NCBI GenBank assembly: GCA_027625915.1
Contig: JANTQA010000045.1
Coordinates: forward strand, 1,612,001 to 1,676,000
Length of the DNA: 64,000 bases
Source: Anaeramoeba flamelloides
Taxonomy: Eukaryota; Metamonada; Anaeramoebidae
Direction of reading: 5' to 3'
This document shows positions 1 to 12,958 of the stretch, piece by piece (the stretch's first letter is position 1; each line of letters starts with the position of its first letter). The translations under genes and the position numbers were made by a program. Under the pieces are notes generated by a model that was not told the origin of the DNA, made no database searches, and worked only from the letters and a program-made list of their open reading frames with translations.

Positions 1-689
1 TGGAACTTTTGTTGAAAAAAGAAGAAAAAGAAGCATGAATTTTATATTTTGAAACATGGATTAAAGGCTTAGCCCACCAGTTTTTTACATTACTGTAGTT
101 CATTGAAAATTATTTTTTTTGCAACTTGAAAGAGAATTCTATGATATTTATTATTTTTTTTTTACCAACAAAAAAAGTTTTATTGAAAGAAGTGGTGATT
201 ACAAGAAAATTCTCAGGTTTAACAACTTCTCTTATAAGAGTGAAAATCCAAATATCAAAACCCACTCAGTGATTTTTTTATCTTGCTCTAATTCAACACC
301 CAATAGGTTATTCAAGACGAAAACCTAAGCCAAAATCAAATTTGAAGGCAAAATACTTGATATTTTATAAAATTTTTAATTAGGAATTGAATTTGTTTTA
401 AAATTCGGAATTATTTCCAATTTTATTACAAAATTTAGTGTTTTTTTGATGATAAAAATTTTCTTAAAAATTTACTCTATTTTTTGAGATAAATTTTCAA
501 ATTTGATCCTTCATTTTTGAGCATTTCTATTAATCAAAGTACTTAAACAATAACTATTAAAATCAAATTATACTATTTTGCATTTTCTATCTCTAAATTG
601 AATAAGGAAGCTTAATTAAAGTTCAAAAAAAAAAAATCTCTAATTGATTTCATCAAGGCTTTCATATTTTTTCTATTAGTTGTTAAAAG

Positions 690-690
<1 letters not shown>

Positions 691-728
<38 letters not shown>
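691..728. repeat. (TA)n microsatellite
   Basis: A run of about 19 uninterrupted TA dinucleotides lies in gene-free A+T-rich DNA just left of repeat R1 copy 1. The rest of 1-1939 holds no gene that I can support. Confidence 0.95.
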
Positions 729-732
<4 letters not shown>

Positions 733-737
733 CCTTT

Positions 738-1250
738 TCAAAAATTGTGACTCTCCTGAAACAATAAATTGAAAAAAAAAAATTACCCTTTAGTATTCAA
801 GAACAATTAATAACTAAATCTGATTGGTAATTCACTTTTAAGTCATTCTAAATTTATAAAAGCCTGATATATTAATAATTAAAAAAAATAAAACCAAAAA
901 CTCAAAAAAAGTGAGTCACAATTTTTGAAATGAGTATTACGGATTGTTTATTACCGAACTTTCACTGAAAAAAGGTTGAACAACAAGATTTTTTATGAAT
1001 AATTAAATCCATTTTCAAAGACATTACATAGTCTCAATTTTCATAGTGATTATTTGTCTTTTCGAAGATCTCTTTTTTTTTTCCACATAATCTTTTTAAA
1101 AAAAAAAAAAAAACATTTTGCGAATATTAGAAAAAATGATTTTGATCCAAAAATTTGAAAATATTTTTTGTTAAGAATACTAGAATAAACCCTCAAAACA
1201 ATCCATATAAACACTATAAAGTGAAGCAAAATATTTGAAAAATAGTTTAT
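738..1250 (+). repeat. Dispersed repeat family R1, copy 1
   Basis: This roughly 510-base non-coding segment recurs at 22092-23260 and 53248-53760. Its left part is bounded by an inverted pair: TTTCAAAAATTGTGACTC near 738 and its complement near 911-935, enclosing about 170 bases. The similarity continues to the right of this hairpin in all three copies, up to a shared AAACCCTCAAAACAA-type stretch near 1190. It looks like a small non-autonomous DNA element. The true right end and any target duplication could not be fixed by eye. Confidence 0.65.
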
Positions 1251-1939
1251 ATTTTTTTTTATTTCGGAATAGAAATTAAATAAATTCACAATAAAAAAAA
1301 AAATAAAAAAAAGTTAATCAAATAAATTATTTCAATAATTATATCATGTAGTTCTTTATACTCTTAATATGTGAAAAAGAATATTACCTAATATTTTAAA
1401 TTGCAAGAAATTCAATAAATATTTGAAAATAAAATAACTGATGTCAATTTTTGGAGATCTCCAAGGTTTCACTTCATGGCTAATTTTTCTTGTATTTTTA
1501 TAACAAAGTTTTTGCAAATTTTTTGTTTTTCTTTTTCAAATCTGAAAATCCAAACAAAAATAAACAGATCTTTTTGCTAAAAATTAATTGTAAAAAAAGA
1601 ACTTGTTTTAAAAAATGATAACTCATTCCTATAAAGTCGATAAAGGGACTTCCTTTTATGAAGTTTAATTAAAAATTTGTTGAAAATAAGTGCACTATTA
1701 CCTTTGACATCTTTAAATAAAAAAACAGGTTACTAATACTTTAACAAAAGGGGAAAAATATATAAAAATAACTTTTCTTAAAAGCAAAAAAAAAATTATT
1801 TTCTTGATTTAAAATAATAAAAAAAAATCAATGGATATAAAACAAAAAAAAAAAAAAAAAAAATAAAAAAATGAAATAAAATTTGTTAACAAAAAAATCA
1901 TAAATAATTTTACTAACCAGATTATTAATCTTTTTATTA

Positions 1940-4900
1940 TTAATTTACAATATTTTTTTCCCATTCATAACCATTTTTTTTACAGCTTATTCGGGTTGGA
2001 AATAACCAAAATAAAGGGTTTTTACCAAATATTATTATAAAATTTTTCCAAATCCCCAAATCATAATTGTTCTCGTAGTCAATGCAATTTTTTAATTTTT
2101 CTATTCTAATATAATTATCAATTGTTGTTAAATTCTTGGAGATCAAAATGATATGAAGGCAAAATGGTTTGGCCAGGAAGCAAAAGGAGACACAAGAAAT
2201 TATAATTGACAAGGCTGAGAAAATCATTAAAGCTGTACTTTCAAGAAATATTATTTCAGGAATAATGAACATTGTCGAGATTGTATTTAAACACATCGAA
2301 TATAGCACACTTAAAAAAAAGAATTTGTAATTCCGAAACCCAACCATATTACTTACTAAATGGCATACGTGATCTGGCTTTAGGATCAATTGATGAAATG
2401 TTTTCGAATACCGAGCTCTATCCGGGCGATTTCGATCATGCCCATACCTGTGCTCTCTTGTTCGGAGAGGAAAATCAACCATTAGACGGAGATCTGAATG
2501 CGGATCCCAATTCCAATCAGGTGGTACAATTCCTATTCAAGATTTTATTAAGGGTTTGAATAAATGTTAAATCAATAAAGAACTATTATTTTAAGATTTT
2601 TTGATGGAATTTTATATTTCTCCTCAAATTCAGATCCACAAAGCTGATGTTCATTATCGAATATCATTTATTGTTGGATTATCAAGAATAAATTACTATT
2701 TTTGAATTTTTTTTTATTTTTTTTCTTTTTTTATTTATTTATCTACTGTTTTTAAAATAACCCAGGTCCATCTGGTAAATCAGTGACGTAAATTAAAAGT
2801 AGTATTTCTTTTTCTTTTCTTTCTTTCTTTCTTTTTTTTTTTTTGAGAAAACTCCTAGATTAAATGGACAAAAAAAAACAGACAATAAACAATAAGTAAA
2901 TATGATATTGCTTTCTTCAAGTTTTATTATTAAAAAAGAAATTCTCAAAATGAAGGATCAAAAAGGAAATTTTTCTACAAAAAATCTAATAAATTTTGAA
3001 GAAAATTTCTATTCGAAAAAATTAGAAATTTTCAAAAAAAATTGGAACAATTATGAAAAATTTTAAACAAAATTCATTTTATAATTTAAAATTATACTGA
3101 AAAAATCCAAAAGATTTTACTTTTAACATTTGTTTGGCATTAGGTATACTATCAGATATCGAATCAGATGATGATGTATTTGAACAAGAAGAAGAAAAAT
3201 TATACAGACGACGATTTTTATTTGAAACACGGGTTTTATTCTCTGCTAAACATATTAATTTTTTTGACATTCTAGAATTCAAATACATTTTTCAGTAATT
3301 ACAATTATTCTCATCTTGAAAAAACATTCACAAAATTCAAAAAAAATGTGAAAATAACATAATCATGTATTTTTTTTCACACCAGTTATATTACGTAAGT
3401 ATCTAGTAACTACTGTGTATTTTCTTTCTATACTATAGGGGTGGTTTACACTCTAAAAATGATAATGGAAGTAGACTTCTTATTATTGGGAAAAATTAAA
3501 AGAAATTATTGTTAGGATTGACAAGATTAGAATGTTGAAAATTCAAAGTTTAAAGAAAGAAAAAATATTAACATTTTTCTTGTTGTATATTTCCCACTCG
3601 CTTAAATTTCATCAATTTGAAAACAAAGTGTTTTATATAAATACAAAATAAATAAATTCAATTTAAACTGTGGTTGTTTTATAACCACATATATTTACCA
3701 AGTAATCATTCTGTCAGATTCTTTCATCACAATTTAAATTCATTTGAAAAACCCAAAAAATGAATAAAAAAAATCTTCAAGATATCAAAAAGCAATAAAG
3801 TTAGAAAACTAAATTAGGATTAAAATACTTCTGATGACTGTGTCTACTTTAGATACTCTTTGAATTGGAAGTCTCAAATTTAGTCACTTCAAAATTCTCT
3901 CTTTAACAGATTAGACAAGTCTTTTGTCTAACCCTTAAAAATAAATTCGAAAAAGCAATAAAGTGAGAAACTTTGAAACTGAACCCAGTTGTATTCAAAA
4001 TTATATATTCGAAGAATTTAAATTGGAAATTGAGTGTCGTTCTTTGGTGCTTTTTTTCTAAAAAATGTCCTTAATTTTTCATTGTTGAATTTCGGAGATC
4101 CATCTTTCTTCACCTACTAGTTTATTTTCAATTGATATTAGTAACGCACACATAGAGAAAGATAGAATTTTTTTTTTCAATTTCAAAAAGAAAAATTTAA
4201 TGTAAACTCCAATTCAACATTTTTAACACACCAAAATTCAATTTTTGAAAGAAAAAAAATCTTATTTAATCAATTCAAGAAGAAATACCAAATTAGAGTC
4301 ATTCACTATATTGAAATGTTTGTCACTTGTTTATAAATTAGAATACTCACGAAATAAAAAATAAATAATTATCAATACTAATAAATTATCAGTGTTTTAA
4401 AAATTTTGAGGTCGAGTTCTGTTCCAAGCATTTTAAAAAAGTTTTTCTATTTGTCTTTAAAATAGTCAACAAAACCCAAAAGAGCAATTTTTAGGTTGTC
4501 TATTAAAAACTTTTTGAAATTTGCTACCTTTTTAAAATGAATTTAAGTGTTATTCATATTTCATGAACAAAATATACTCTTTTTACGAGCTAAAAATTAT
4601 TTATTGGCTTAAAAGAATGTTGAGTAAAGAGATCTTGTTCCAGTTTTTAAAATTGTGGTTTTTTTTTTGAAAATTTGTCTTTTTTAGTAAACAATTTTTA
4701 CTTGAGAAAATTCGAAATTTACTTTGAAAACCAAAACTTATATTAAGCCAAGATTTATCCAAATCATTTTTAATCACCATATAGTTTACTTTAAGTTTAC
4801 CAATATCCTTGAAAATAATTTAATTAAAACTATGTAGTATATCAAAAAAAAAAAAAAATCGATTTTAAATTTGTATTGTTTTGTTCGAAAAATCATGAAA

Positions 4901-7900
4901 AGTTTTTGGTTCATGGAACTGTTTTCTTAATTTTCGTTAAAAATCCTAAAAATTTGCAATATCTTTACTTTCCTTTTAATTTACATTTTTTAAAAATCAT
5001 TTTTATTGGTTAAGGTTTTGTATTTCAATCCTTACAAACCATTAAATATTAATCTTCCTTAAGTGAATATCTGCAAGAAAAAAAGCACAAGAGCATTACA
5101 AGCCGATTTAAAAAGGATTTTTTTTGGGTGTGTCCTTCCCATAAAAATAATAAATTAATTTTTCAAAATAAATTAAAAAAAAAAAAACTTTGTTGAATTA
5201 ATTTTTAATCAAAATAATTTAAATTATTTTCATTAAGGGAGTAGCAACACCATAACAACCACTGAAATTGAAATATGTGATAGTTTATTTAAAATTATAT
5301 TGGTGTTCGTAAGTTCTAGGTTCTCTAAAAAATGCAAATAAAAAAAAAATCCAAAACTTTAATTTTACTAATATCAACAATTAAAATTTCAGAGAATAAA
5401 AAAAAAAAAATTAAATTTTGAGAAATTTATTCGGTTTTTTAATGTAGATTATTTTTTGGGATATAAGACTAAACACTTTCACTTTGTATTTTTAGATTTT
5501 ATTTTTATAATACTTTGTAATTATTTGATTCTAACCTGATCGGCGAATATTCTCCAAAATCTAAATATTCTACAGATCTCAAAAAATAATTATAATAATT
5601 ATGTTTTACCTAAATTCTATTTTAGAAAAGACAATTTCAGGTTTTATTGGTATTTCTTATATACATTTTTATTTAATAGTGCTAAGATTTTAAAAAGCAA
5701 TTTATTTTATTTTATAATATTCTTTTAGTATTATTAAACAAATTTAATATTAATTAAATTCTTTTCTTTCTTTTTTTTTAACTTACTTGAAATGTTTTAG
5801 TAACTTATTTATTATTAATAAAATAATAAACCACCTTTTGTTTTTATCTTACAAAAGTGACATAATATTTTCTAGATAATTCTTTTGAATTATTATAAAT
5901 ACAAATATATCCTTATTTTAGAAGTATTAATCTAGGATTTATTTAAAACTTTTTTAAAAATATTTACTCGGCTTCAACTAATCAATTTAACAAAATATAT
6001 CTGAATAATAAAATTAAAAAAAACATATTTCTATTATCTTTCCAATCTTTAAAATTCATTATTTTGTGCATTTTAAAAAATACTTTGAATTCATATTAAT
6101 TATTATTTTGAATGTTTAAGAAAAGTAGTTTAGCATATTCATTTCAATTCCTAATTAGTTTTAGTAAAATGTGTAATTATTTGGATTTTTGAGATTCTAT
6201 TTTATAAGATTTAAATTACAAATCATGATATTGGTCTTCATACCAGTATTAAAAATTAATTCCAATTTCATATTTTGTAACTTTTTGGATAATTTTAAAA
6301 TTATTTTAGAATTAGAAAAATAATATAATTTGATTAAATATAAAGATCTTCAAAAAAACAAACAATTTTGAAAAATAAACTAAAAGAAACAAATTAAACC
6401 AGTGATCAGATCAAAAAGATCTTTTTCTTGTGGTTTTATACCTGGTTGGTGCGTTGATTGAACATTTACATCGACAATACTTCTTATTATATTTTTGGAA
6501 TAGTCCTTGACTCCTAACTTATTACCATATAAGATTTACTAACAATGCAAATACTCAGGATAATAGAAACCATTAAGTACATTCTATACTTTTAATTCTC
6601 TTTAGTTAAAACAATCGCTTGATAGAATCATTTTTTTAAAAAAAGCAGTTTAAACTTCAAAATATTTCACAAACATGTTTAATATAAAATGAACGATCTT
6701 AAGATTGTTTACCATTTCGCTTTTTTTTATTGAAAAAAGTACATATTGTTCCTTTTAAATTTTTAGAGTAAGTTCAATTGAAATAAGAGTCTTATACCAG
6801 AAGTCAACACTTTCACTTTTTTTTTAATTTACAATTGGATCTGAAAAATGACTTGTTTATTTAGTCTTGGTTTTGTTTGATTTTGATTCTTTAAAGAGCT
6901 ATGTTTAAAAACAATTTATAGTAGTGAAAAAAATACCGTACATGAAAATAATCCCTGACAAGATTTTTAATTGTGAATATTTGGAAAATTGTTGTGAAAT
7001 TACAAATATTTTCAATCAAATCCTTTTTATAAATAACCAAATTGTATTATGATCCGAGCAATAAACCTCCCTAAAGTTCATTAAAATAGGGTGCCTATGA
7101 AATACGTAAGTAATTGTTTGATAGCATAAGTAGATCAACTTTTTTTGAAAAAAAATCGGGCTTTAAAGAGGTTTAATTACTAGAGTTTGGAAAATGGTAA
7201 TTTTATTCTTGTTTTTTGATTTATTGAATGGTATATTGAGCAAGTGCAATTTAATTAATCATCATTCTAATAAGTGGGCGAGTTATAATTTTAAAAGTTT
7301 GACTTTAAAAAAAAAAGATTTGGTTTTTAAATAAAGAAATTATTCAGCTATTTCACATCAATTTTCCAAATATTCACAATTAAAAATCTTGTCAGGGATT
7401 ATTTTCATGTCCAGTATTTTTTTCACTATAATATTAGATTTTTTTCCAACATAAAATAAAATGTCAGAATAGAATGTTGAGATAAGAATAAAAGTTAAAC
7501 TATTTAACATTCCCCAAAAGTAGAGTAAACAAACAACTTAACATTGTATTGTGGCATTTAATTTTAATTGTGAAATTAAAATTAATAAATTGTTTTTTAA
7601 ACAAGTACTTTAAATACTAAAAAGCAACTAGAAACACAAATGAAGTAAACAATGGTTGTTTTCTAATCTTCTTTTGAAAAATATTAAAAAGTGAAAATTT
7701 TGACTTTATGGTGGCTAGTCCCTTAAGTAATAATTGTGAAATCTCTGCTTTTATCATTAAGTTTCCTTAAGAAATTGAAGTAAAAGTACATATCGAGTGG
7801 ACTTTACACTTCTTCAATAATACTGATAAATTCAAAAAAAAAGTTTGATACTTTTTGGTTCAATTTTCATTTTTTTTAGATCTCTTTTAAACCAACTTTT

Positions 7901-9083
7901 CAAAACATTTTTTTTTTCCGACAACAGTCTTGTGGTCAGCTAATTTGCATCTTTTCTTTATATTTAAACCAATAAAATTCTTTCTTCAAAGCTTTTCAAA
8001 ACACTTTACAAAAATTGGAAAGTGAACCATGAAGCCTGAAATATTTTTGTGTATTTATCAGTAATAATTAAAGGATTTTTTTTTTCTTAAACTGTGCTTA
8101 TCCGATTGGGTTTTGGAGAGAAAAAAAGATCATTTCTATGTGAAAAATAATATATAGAATAAGGAAAATGCACACCTTTTCATTTCTCGCCTTTTGTTAT
8201 TAATTATCGATTGACAAATTCCTATTTTTCTTCAATCGACTACAATGGATCTTTTGTTTTCTTATTCTTTTTAAAAAGATTCATATTTTCACTCTATTCA
8301 AGGTCACAAGAAGTTTCGAATATTATATTTTAGACACAAGAGCTACGACTTTCAAGTGTATCCGTTGAATTGAAATGACAGAAACTGATTATTCGTTTTT
8401 TAGAGAAAGCTTGAACACTTAAATTATATATTCCTTGTTTACTTGTTGTTTGGTTTTTTTTTATTTTTTTTGATTCTGAATTTAGATCCTTTTGTAACGC
8501 GTTTGTCTTCAAGGAAAAAATCCTTAAATGTTTTTTACTAATGCAAGTTTGCTTGTTTTTATCATTTTTTAAAAAAATCTTATTATTCTTTTTTTTTTTT
8601 TTTTTTTGGTTTTTTTTTCAAAATAACTGGGTGATTAAGCGTCCTTTCAAAAAAATATCACTAAAGAATTAATTTGTAAATCTAATAAAATGAAGAATAA
8701 GAAAATTTAAAATTCAAACCAGGGCTTGTGAATGACGTTCTAAAATAAGAGACAAAGAATAAAAAAGATAAGATATCAAAAAGGATAAGAATTGCTTTTG
8801 AATTAGGCGACACGCTGCGAACGTTATTAAACACTAAATGAAAGATCACAAGTACATAAACTGAAGACATGACAGAAAATAGTGCTGGTAAATACAATCG
8901 CGGTACAAGAGGGATATGGCCTGCTACATAGAATGTTTTTTTCTTGTTACTGAATACCTTGAAAAAAAGAAATTTTTTAATCAAGTAACTTCTTATTTTT
9001 GGTCTTCCTTCATCAGTCAAAGTATAAGTATCGTTGGGAGTTGATAAGTTATCATTTTTGGACATTTTGTGATTGTCAAACAA
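1940..9083 (-). CDS. DHHC-family palmitoyltransferase with degenerate zinc domain, 2 exons
   Basis: Two exons, 8720-9083 and 1940-2532, join in phase to give 318 residues (312 if the second ATG at 9065 is used). DHHC enzymes are multi-pass Golgi or plasma-membrane proteins that S-acylate cysteines. Exon 1 gives two membrane segments and ends in RTSFTSPG; exon 2 continues IVPPDW, the usual TM2-loop of this family. The cysteine-rich domain aligns without gaps to the family (PDRA..., ILK.DH.C, VSN.VGFRNYKFFF), but DHHC reads DHVC (residues 175-178) and the other expected zinc-ligand Cys/His are replaced. Two further membrane segments and a family-like tail (YDLGIWKN) follow. The catalytic cysteine is kept. 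The intron (2533-8719) is 6187 bases, starts GTTTGA rather than the usual GTAA, and carries transposon insertions. It may be a divergent enzyme or an inactive paralogue. Confidence 0.8.
5237..7722 (+). mobile_element. TTAA-flanked DNA element, copy A (non-autonomous)
   Basis: This 2486-base non-coding element is bounded by TTAA at 5233-5236 and 7723-7726. Its ends are imperfect inverted repeats, GGGAGTAGCAACACCATAA on the left and GGGACTAGCCACCATAAAG when the right end is read inward. Its full length matches 23615-25591 in reverse orientation, which confirms the borders. TTAA duplications are typical of piggyBac and Kolobok elements; no transposase remains, so the superfamily is undecided. 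It carries a nested insertion at about 6921-7428. Confidence 0.8.
6921..7428. mobile_element. TA-flanked inverted-repeat element nested in copy A
   Basis: The arms are about 80 bases long and nearly perfect. The left arm begins GTGAAAAAAATAC near 6923 and includes ACATGAAAATAATCCCTGAC; the right arm, 7349-7428, is its complement. It is flanked by TA. The corresponding place in copy B (about 23890-23910) lacks the insert, so the empty site is visible in the same window. The ends and TA target suggest a Tc1/mariner-type MITE. Confidence 0.8.
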
Positions 9084-11773
9084 AAGAACAAAAAATGAAA
9101 AAAATATTTATCTTTTCAGAAAGATTGTTTATTATACCAGTTTTTATTTCATCCCCTTTTGCAAAATTGATTTTTTAAAATCATTTCTATAGTCAACAGC
9201 AATGTGCTGAAATAAGAAAATCAGTGGAATGTTTATTGTTATATTATATTTTCATCTCAATTCTAAAATATAAATAAACAATTCAATTATAATTTTTTAA
9301 GGGATTTGAGTCGACCAAGGAGATGCCTAAGATTAACGTATGTTGTTATTGGGACATAAACCAGCATTATTTCTATCTCGTTCAAATGTCTCTTAAAAAG
9401 CGATTTGTTTTATAAAATAAGACCTAAAAGGTGAACTAATCAATTATTAATGATCGTTGTTTTAGTGAAAAACCCAATAATTTCAGAAAAAAATCTTCAT
9501 TTCAATACAAATTTAGAAGACGAATCATGATTCTCAAAACTTCAAAGTTGAAAAATATCTTTCTTAAATTGGTATTAATATATAGTTCAAAACTATTCAA
9601 TTTTTTTGAAAATAGTAAATAATCGAAAATTAAAAAATATCTTTATCAATTCAGACCTAAGTTTCAGAGTGATAATTAATAAAATCTCGATCATTATCTA
9701 AAAATCGTGATAAATATCAAAATGTTGTGATAAAAAATTAAAAACAATATAAGAAACTATTTTCCAGTCAATGGGGCCCAGTTGTGGAGAATGATTACAT
9801 ACATTTAAAGTTTTTGGATAGATATTAAATTAATATAATTTATTTCGGAAAATTTCAAAATTGTAAACATTTTTTCACATTTTTTATAGATTTTACTTTT
9901 TTGTTTTTTTTTGTTACATAACTGATTTGTAATTTTTTTTTATAGCAAGACTGAGAGCCACTTAGTAAAAAAATATCATTCTAAGGTTATTAAAAAAGTA
10001 TGTGTGATTGGAGAGAAATCATGCGAATAATTTAACGAATAATATTTGATTTTCAATATCAGATTAAAAAGATCATTGTTTTTTTTTCTTAATAATTCAT
10101 CAAGAATTTGAGTTTTATCCAGCCTCTAAAATAAATCTAAAAATCTGGATATCTGAATTTTTTGAAAAAAATAAAAAAATTAATAATATCTCCAATATTA
10201 TTAATAAAAAGAATTCATCATGTATATTATCATTAGTAAGTGATAATAAAATTTGTGATTCTTTAACAAAATTTCTCAAAAAAAAATTTAGAAATTAGCG
10301 CACACAGGAGAAAAGCAATTTTCTCTCTTTAAAAATAAAAAAAAAAAAAAAGAATTTGAGTTTTTAAATTTTTAAAGGCGTATTTTGAGTTAAAAGGGAA
10401 AAAATACATATTTTGAAACAAATTTATTTCAAATTCTTTTTTCAAGAATGAAAAAACCGCGATCTATATTACTAAAGAAATGATTCAATCGTTCAGAGAA
10501 TAAAAAAAAAATAAAAGTGATCATAATTATAAGATTTTTTAATGGAAGAATTGTTCAAACACAATAAAACCCAAGTTGATAGTTTTTATAAAAGAAAAGA
10601 AAAAAAAGAGATTTATTTTGGTAAAAGAAAAATTAAAGAACCAATTGTCTTTTAGAATCGGAATTGAATATCGTCAATGTATTTAGCAACAATATGCTTT
10701 ACAATAAAAAAAAATTCCAAAAAAATAATTTATCAAAAATAAATCAAAAAAAATAAATACTTTTTTTATTACTTTAGAGTAGTGATTAATGAAAGAAAAG
10801 TATATCAATAAAAAAAAGAGAAAAAAACCAAAAAATAAATAATCAAAAGTGTGGGAAAAAAATATTTTTTATTCTCTTGATCAAGATCTAATTTACTTAT
10901 AATTTCAAGTGTTTATTATTCCATTCTAAGTAATTTAAGTAATTAATTGAGATATTTCAATGATATTTCTTTCTTTATTTGTTTTTATTTTTTTTTCCTT
11001 GTATTTTTGGAAAAATTGGAGAAGAACCTTCCAAAAAAGGGTAAATAAAAAAAATGTAAAACTATGGGGTTTTTTATTATTTCCTACACACGTTCTTTTA
11101 GAAAATATATTGATTTTTTATATTTACTTCGTATGAAGATCAAATATACTTTGATATGTACAATTCTACTTTTATTTTTTTTATTTGTTCTAGGATATTA
11201 AATTATAAAAATAAATAGATTTTCGGAAATATGTTTTTGATCATATTTAACAGAAATAAATTTTATATCGTGAATTATGAAGCTAAATATACAATTTTTT
11301 TAAAAAAAAACTTTTATTTGATCAAAAAATCGATCTTGAAAAAATACGTCATCATTAGTTTAACCAATAATCACATCAAGAGTTCTCATTGTATTTTTCT
11401 TGTATTTTTTGCTAGATTGATTAATTCTTTTTAGCACAAACATTAATAATAAAAAAAAGTTGAAATAATAATTTGTCCTACATCTACAGTGCTATAGATT
11501 GACAAGAAGAACATCAAATTTACAATTGTTAATATCCAACACCATCTTTAAAGAATATATTTTAGGTTTAATCTTTTTTCCAGGTGAAAGTTACAAGGGG
11601 TATGAATAAATTTCCAAAAGATCTCTGAATAAGTTTACTAAACTCTTGATAATTATGAAAATTTTCTACTAGTTTTTTCTTAATATTATTATTAATCGAC
11701 CCCATTATCTTCAGATTTCACCTAAAACTTTACTTTATCTAAAATATATTAAGGGATGATTAGTCAATAGAAA

Positions 11774-11835
<62 letters not shown>

Positions 11836-12958
11836 GAAAAGTATTTTTTTATTTTCATTTTTTTATTATTACTTTTTCTTTATTACATTAAGTTTTCTAA
11901 CCTAAAAAAACTTTCATGAAAAAAAATCACCACAATAAAAATAAATTGCCTAATTTTGATTAGTGAAATTAGCTAATCTTTTATTATTGTTTAACAGAAT
12001 AACCAATTTTATATAGAGTTTTGTTGGAAAATTTTTGACATTTTTTTTTTTTTTTAATTCGGTTCTAATAGTTTAATATTTTTTGCAATGCAAAATAAAG
12101 TGATTTATTCTTTCATAAAAATGAGAAATAATCAAATTTTTAACATTTTCCTTTTTTCCAAAATATCTTGTAATCATATTTATTTTTTTAAAAGAAGTAA
12201 GTATCTATTTAATAGATTTGTCTAGAATTTCAAAATTTTGTTTTATAATATTTATTTTTGAGATATTTTTTAAATTGGCTAAAATTTCCAGTTTTAAATA
12301 ATTTTATGAGATTATTTTAAAGAGCTTTTGTGTGATGTAGAATGTCTATGTTTTTTATTAAGTCATAATAATTGAGAAAAATCTTAGATTTTAAATAATT
12401 GTTTCAATAAAAATAAAACCCCAACAGTTTTTCCAAAATTGATTGCATATTGAAATGTTAAAATTTTTTTTATTCATAATTATTATAATTCTTTGTTTCA
12501 CAATTATTTATTTGTGTTCTGGGTGGTAAGAGTAATAATTGGTTTAATTACCAAAATTCATCAATTTTGGAATTAAATGATTCAAGAAAAAAAAAATATA
12601 AATCAAAAAATTAAAGTTTATGTAAGTTGTAAAAATTATAATTTATCTTTTAAAATTAATAGCTTTGGTCAAATTTTCTTGGAAACTTTTTTTTTTATTT
12701 CTTTGATAATTTTATCTGAAAACTCCGAATTTACCATAAATTAGCAGTTTTTCCTTTTACTTGTTTTCTTTTCATTTATTTATCTTTTGCAAAATCCAGA
12801 ATATTTTTTTAAAAGAAAATGTTTGTAAAAATGAGTAATAAAAAAATCAAAAAATAAAAATAAAATAATAATTCCATAGTATTTTATTACACAAATACAA
12901 ATCAATAAAAGTAAAATTCTCAAAAAAAAAAAAATAAATATACATTAAAAATTACTTT
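9084..12958. other. Intergenic stretch, no gene seen
   Basis: These 3.9 kb lie between two minus-strand genes and hold A+T-rich DNA without a supportable open frame. The only clear structure is the TA run at 11777-11832. Confidence 0.6.
11777..11832. repeat. (AT)n microsatellite
   Basis: An uninterrupted AT/TA dinucleotide run of about 56 bases, the longest in the window, in gene-free DNA. Confidence 0.95.

Larger units (their letters stand above)
2533..8719 (-). other. Giant intron of the DHHC gene
   Basis: This 6187-base intron has a donor after CCT-G in exon 1 and an acceptor AATAG before GA-ATT in exon 2, phase 1. It contains a copy of repeat R3 near 3840-4150 and TTAA-flanked element copy A (5237-7722) with a nested TA-flanked element. 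A 69-codon minus-strand open stretch at 3079-3288 has splice-like borders but is not needed, because exons 1 and 2 join cleanly without it. Confidence 0.75.

Noticed and set aside
2272-2559. Plus-strand open frame of 95 codons with good codon diversity
   Set aside because: It is antisense to the DHHC exon, whose minus-strand reading aligns with the family over its full length.
3079-3288. Possible middle exon of the DHHC gene with TTTAG and GTAAAA borders
   Set aside because: Inclusion would break the SPG-IVPPDW junction that matches the family; exons 1 and 2 join in phase without it.
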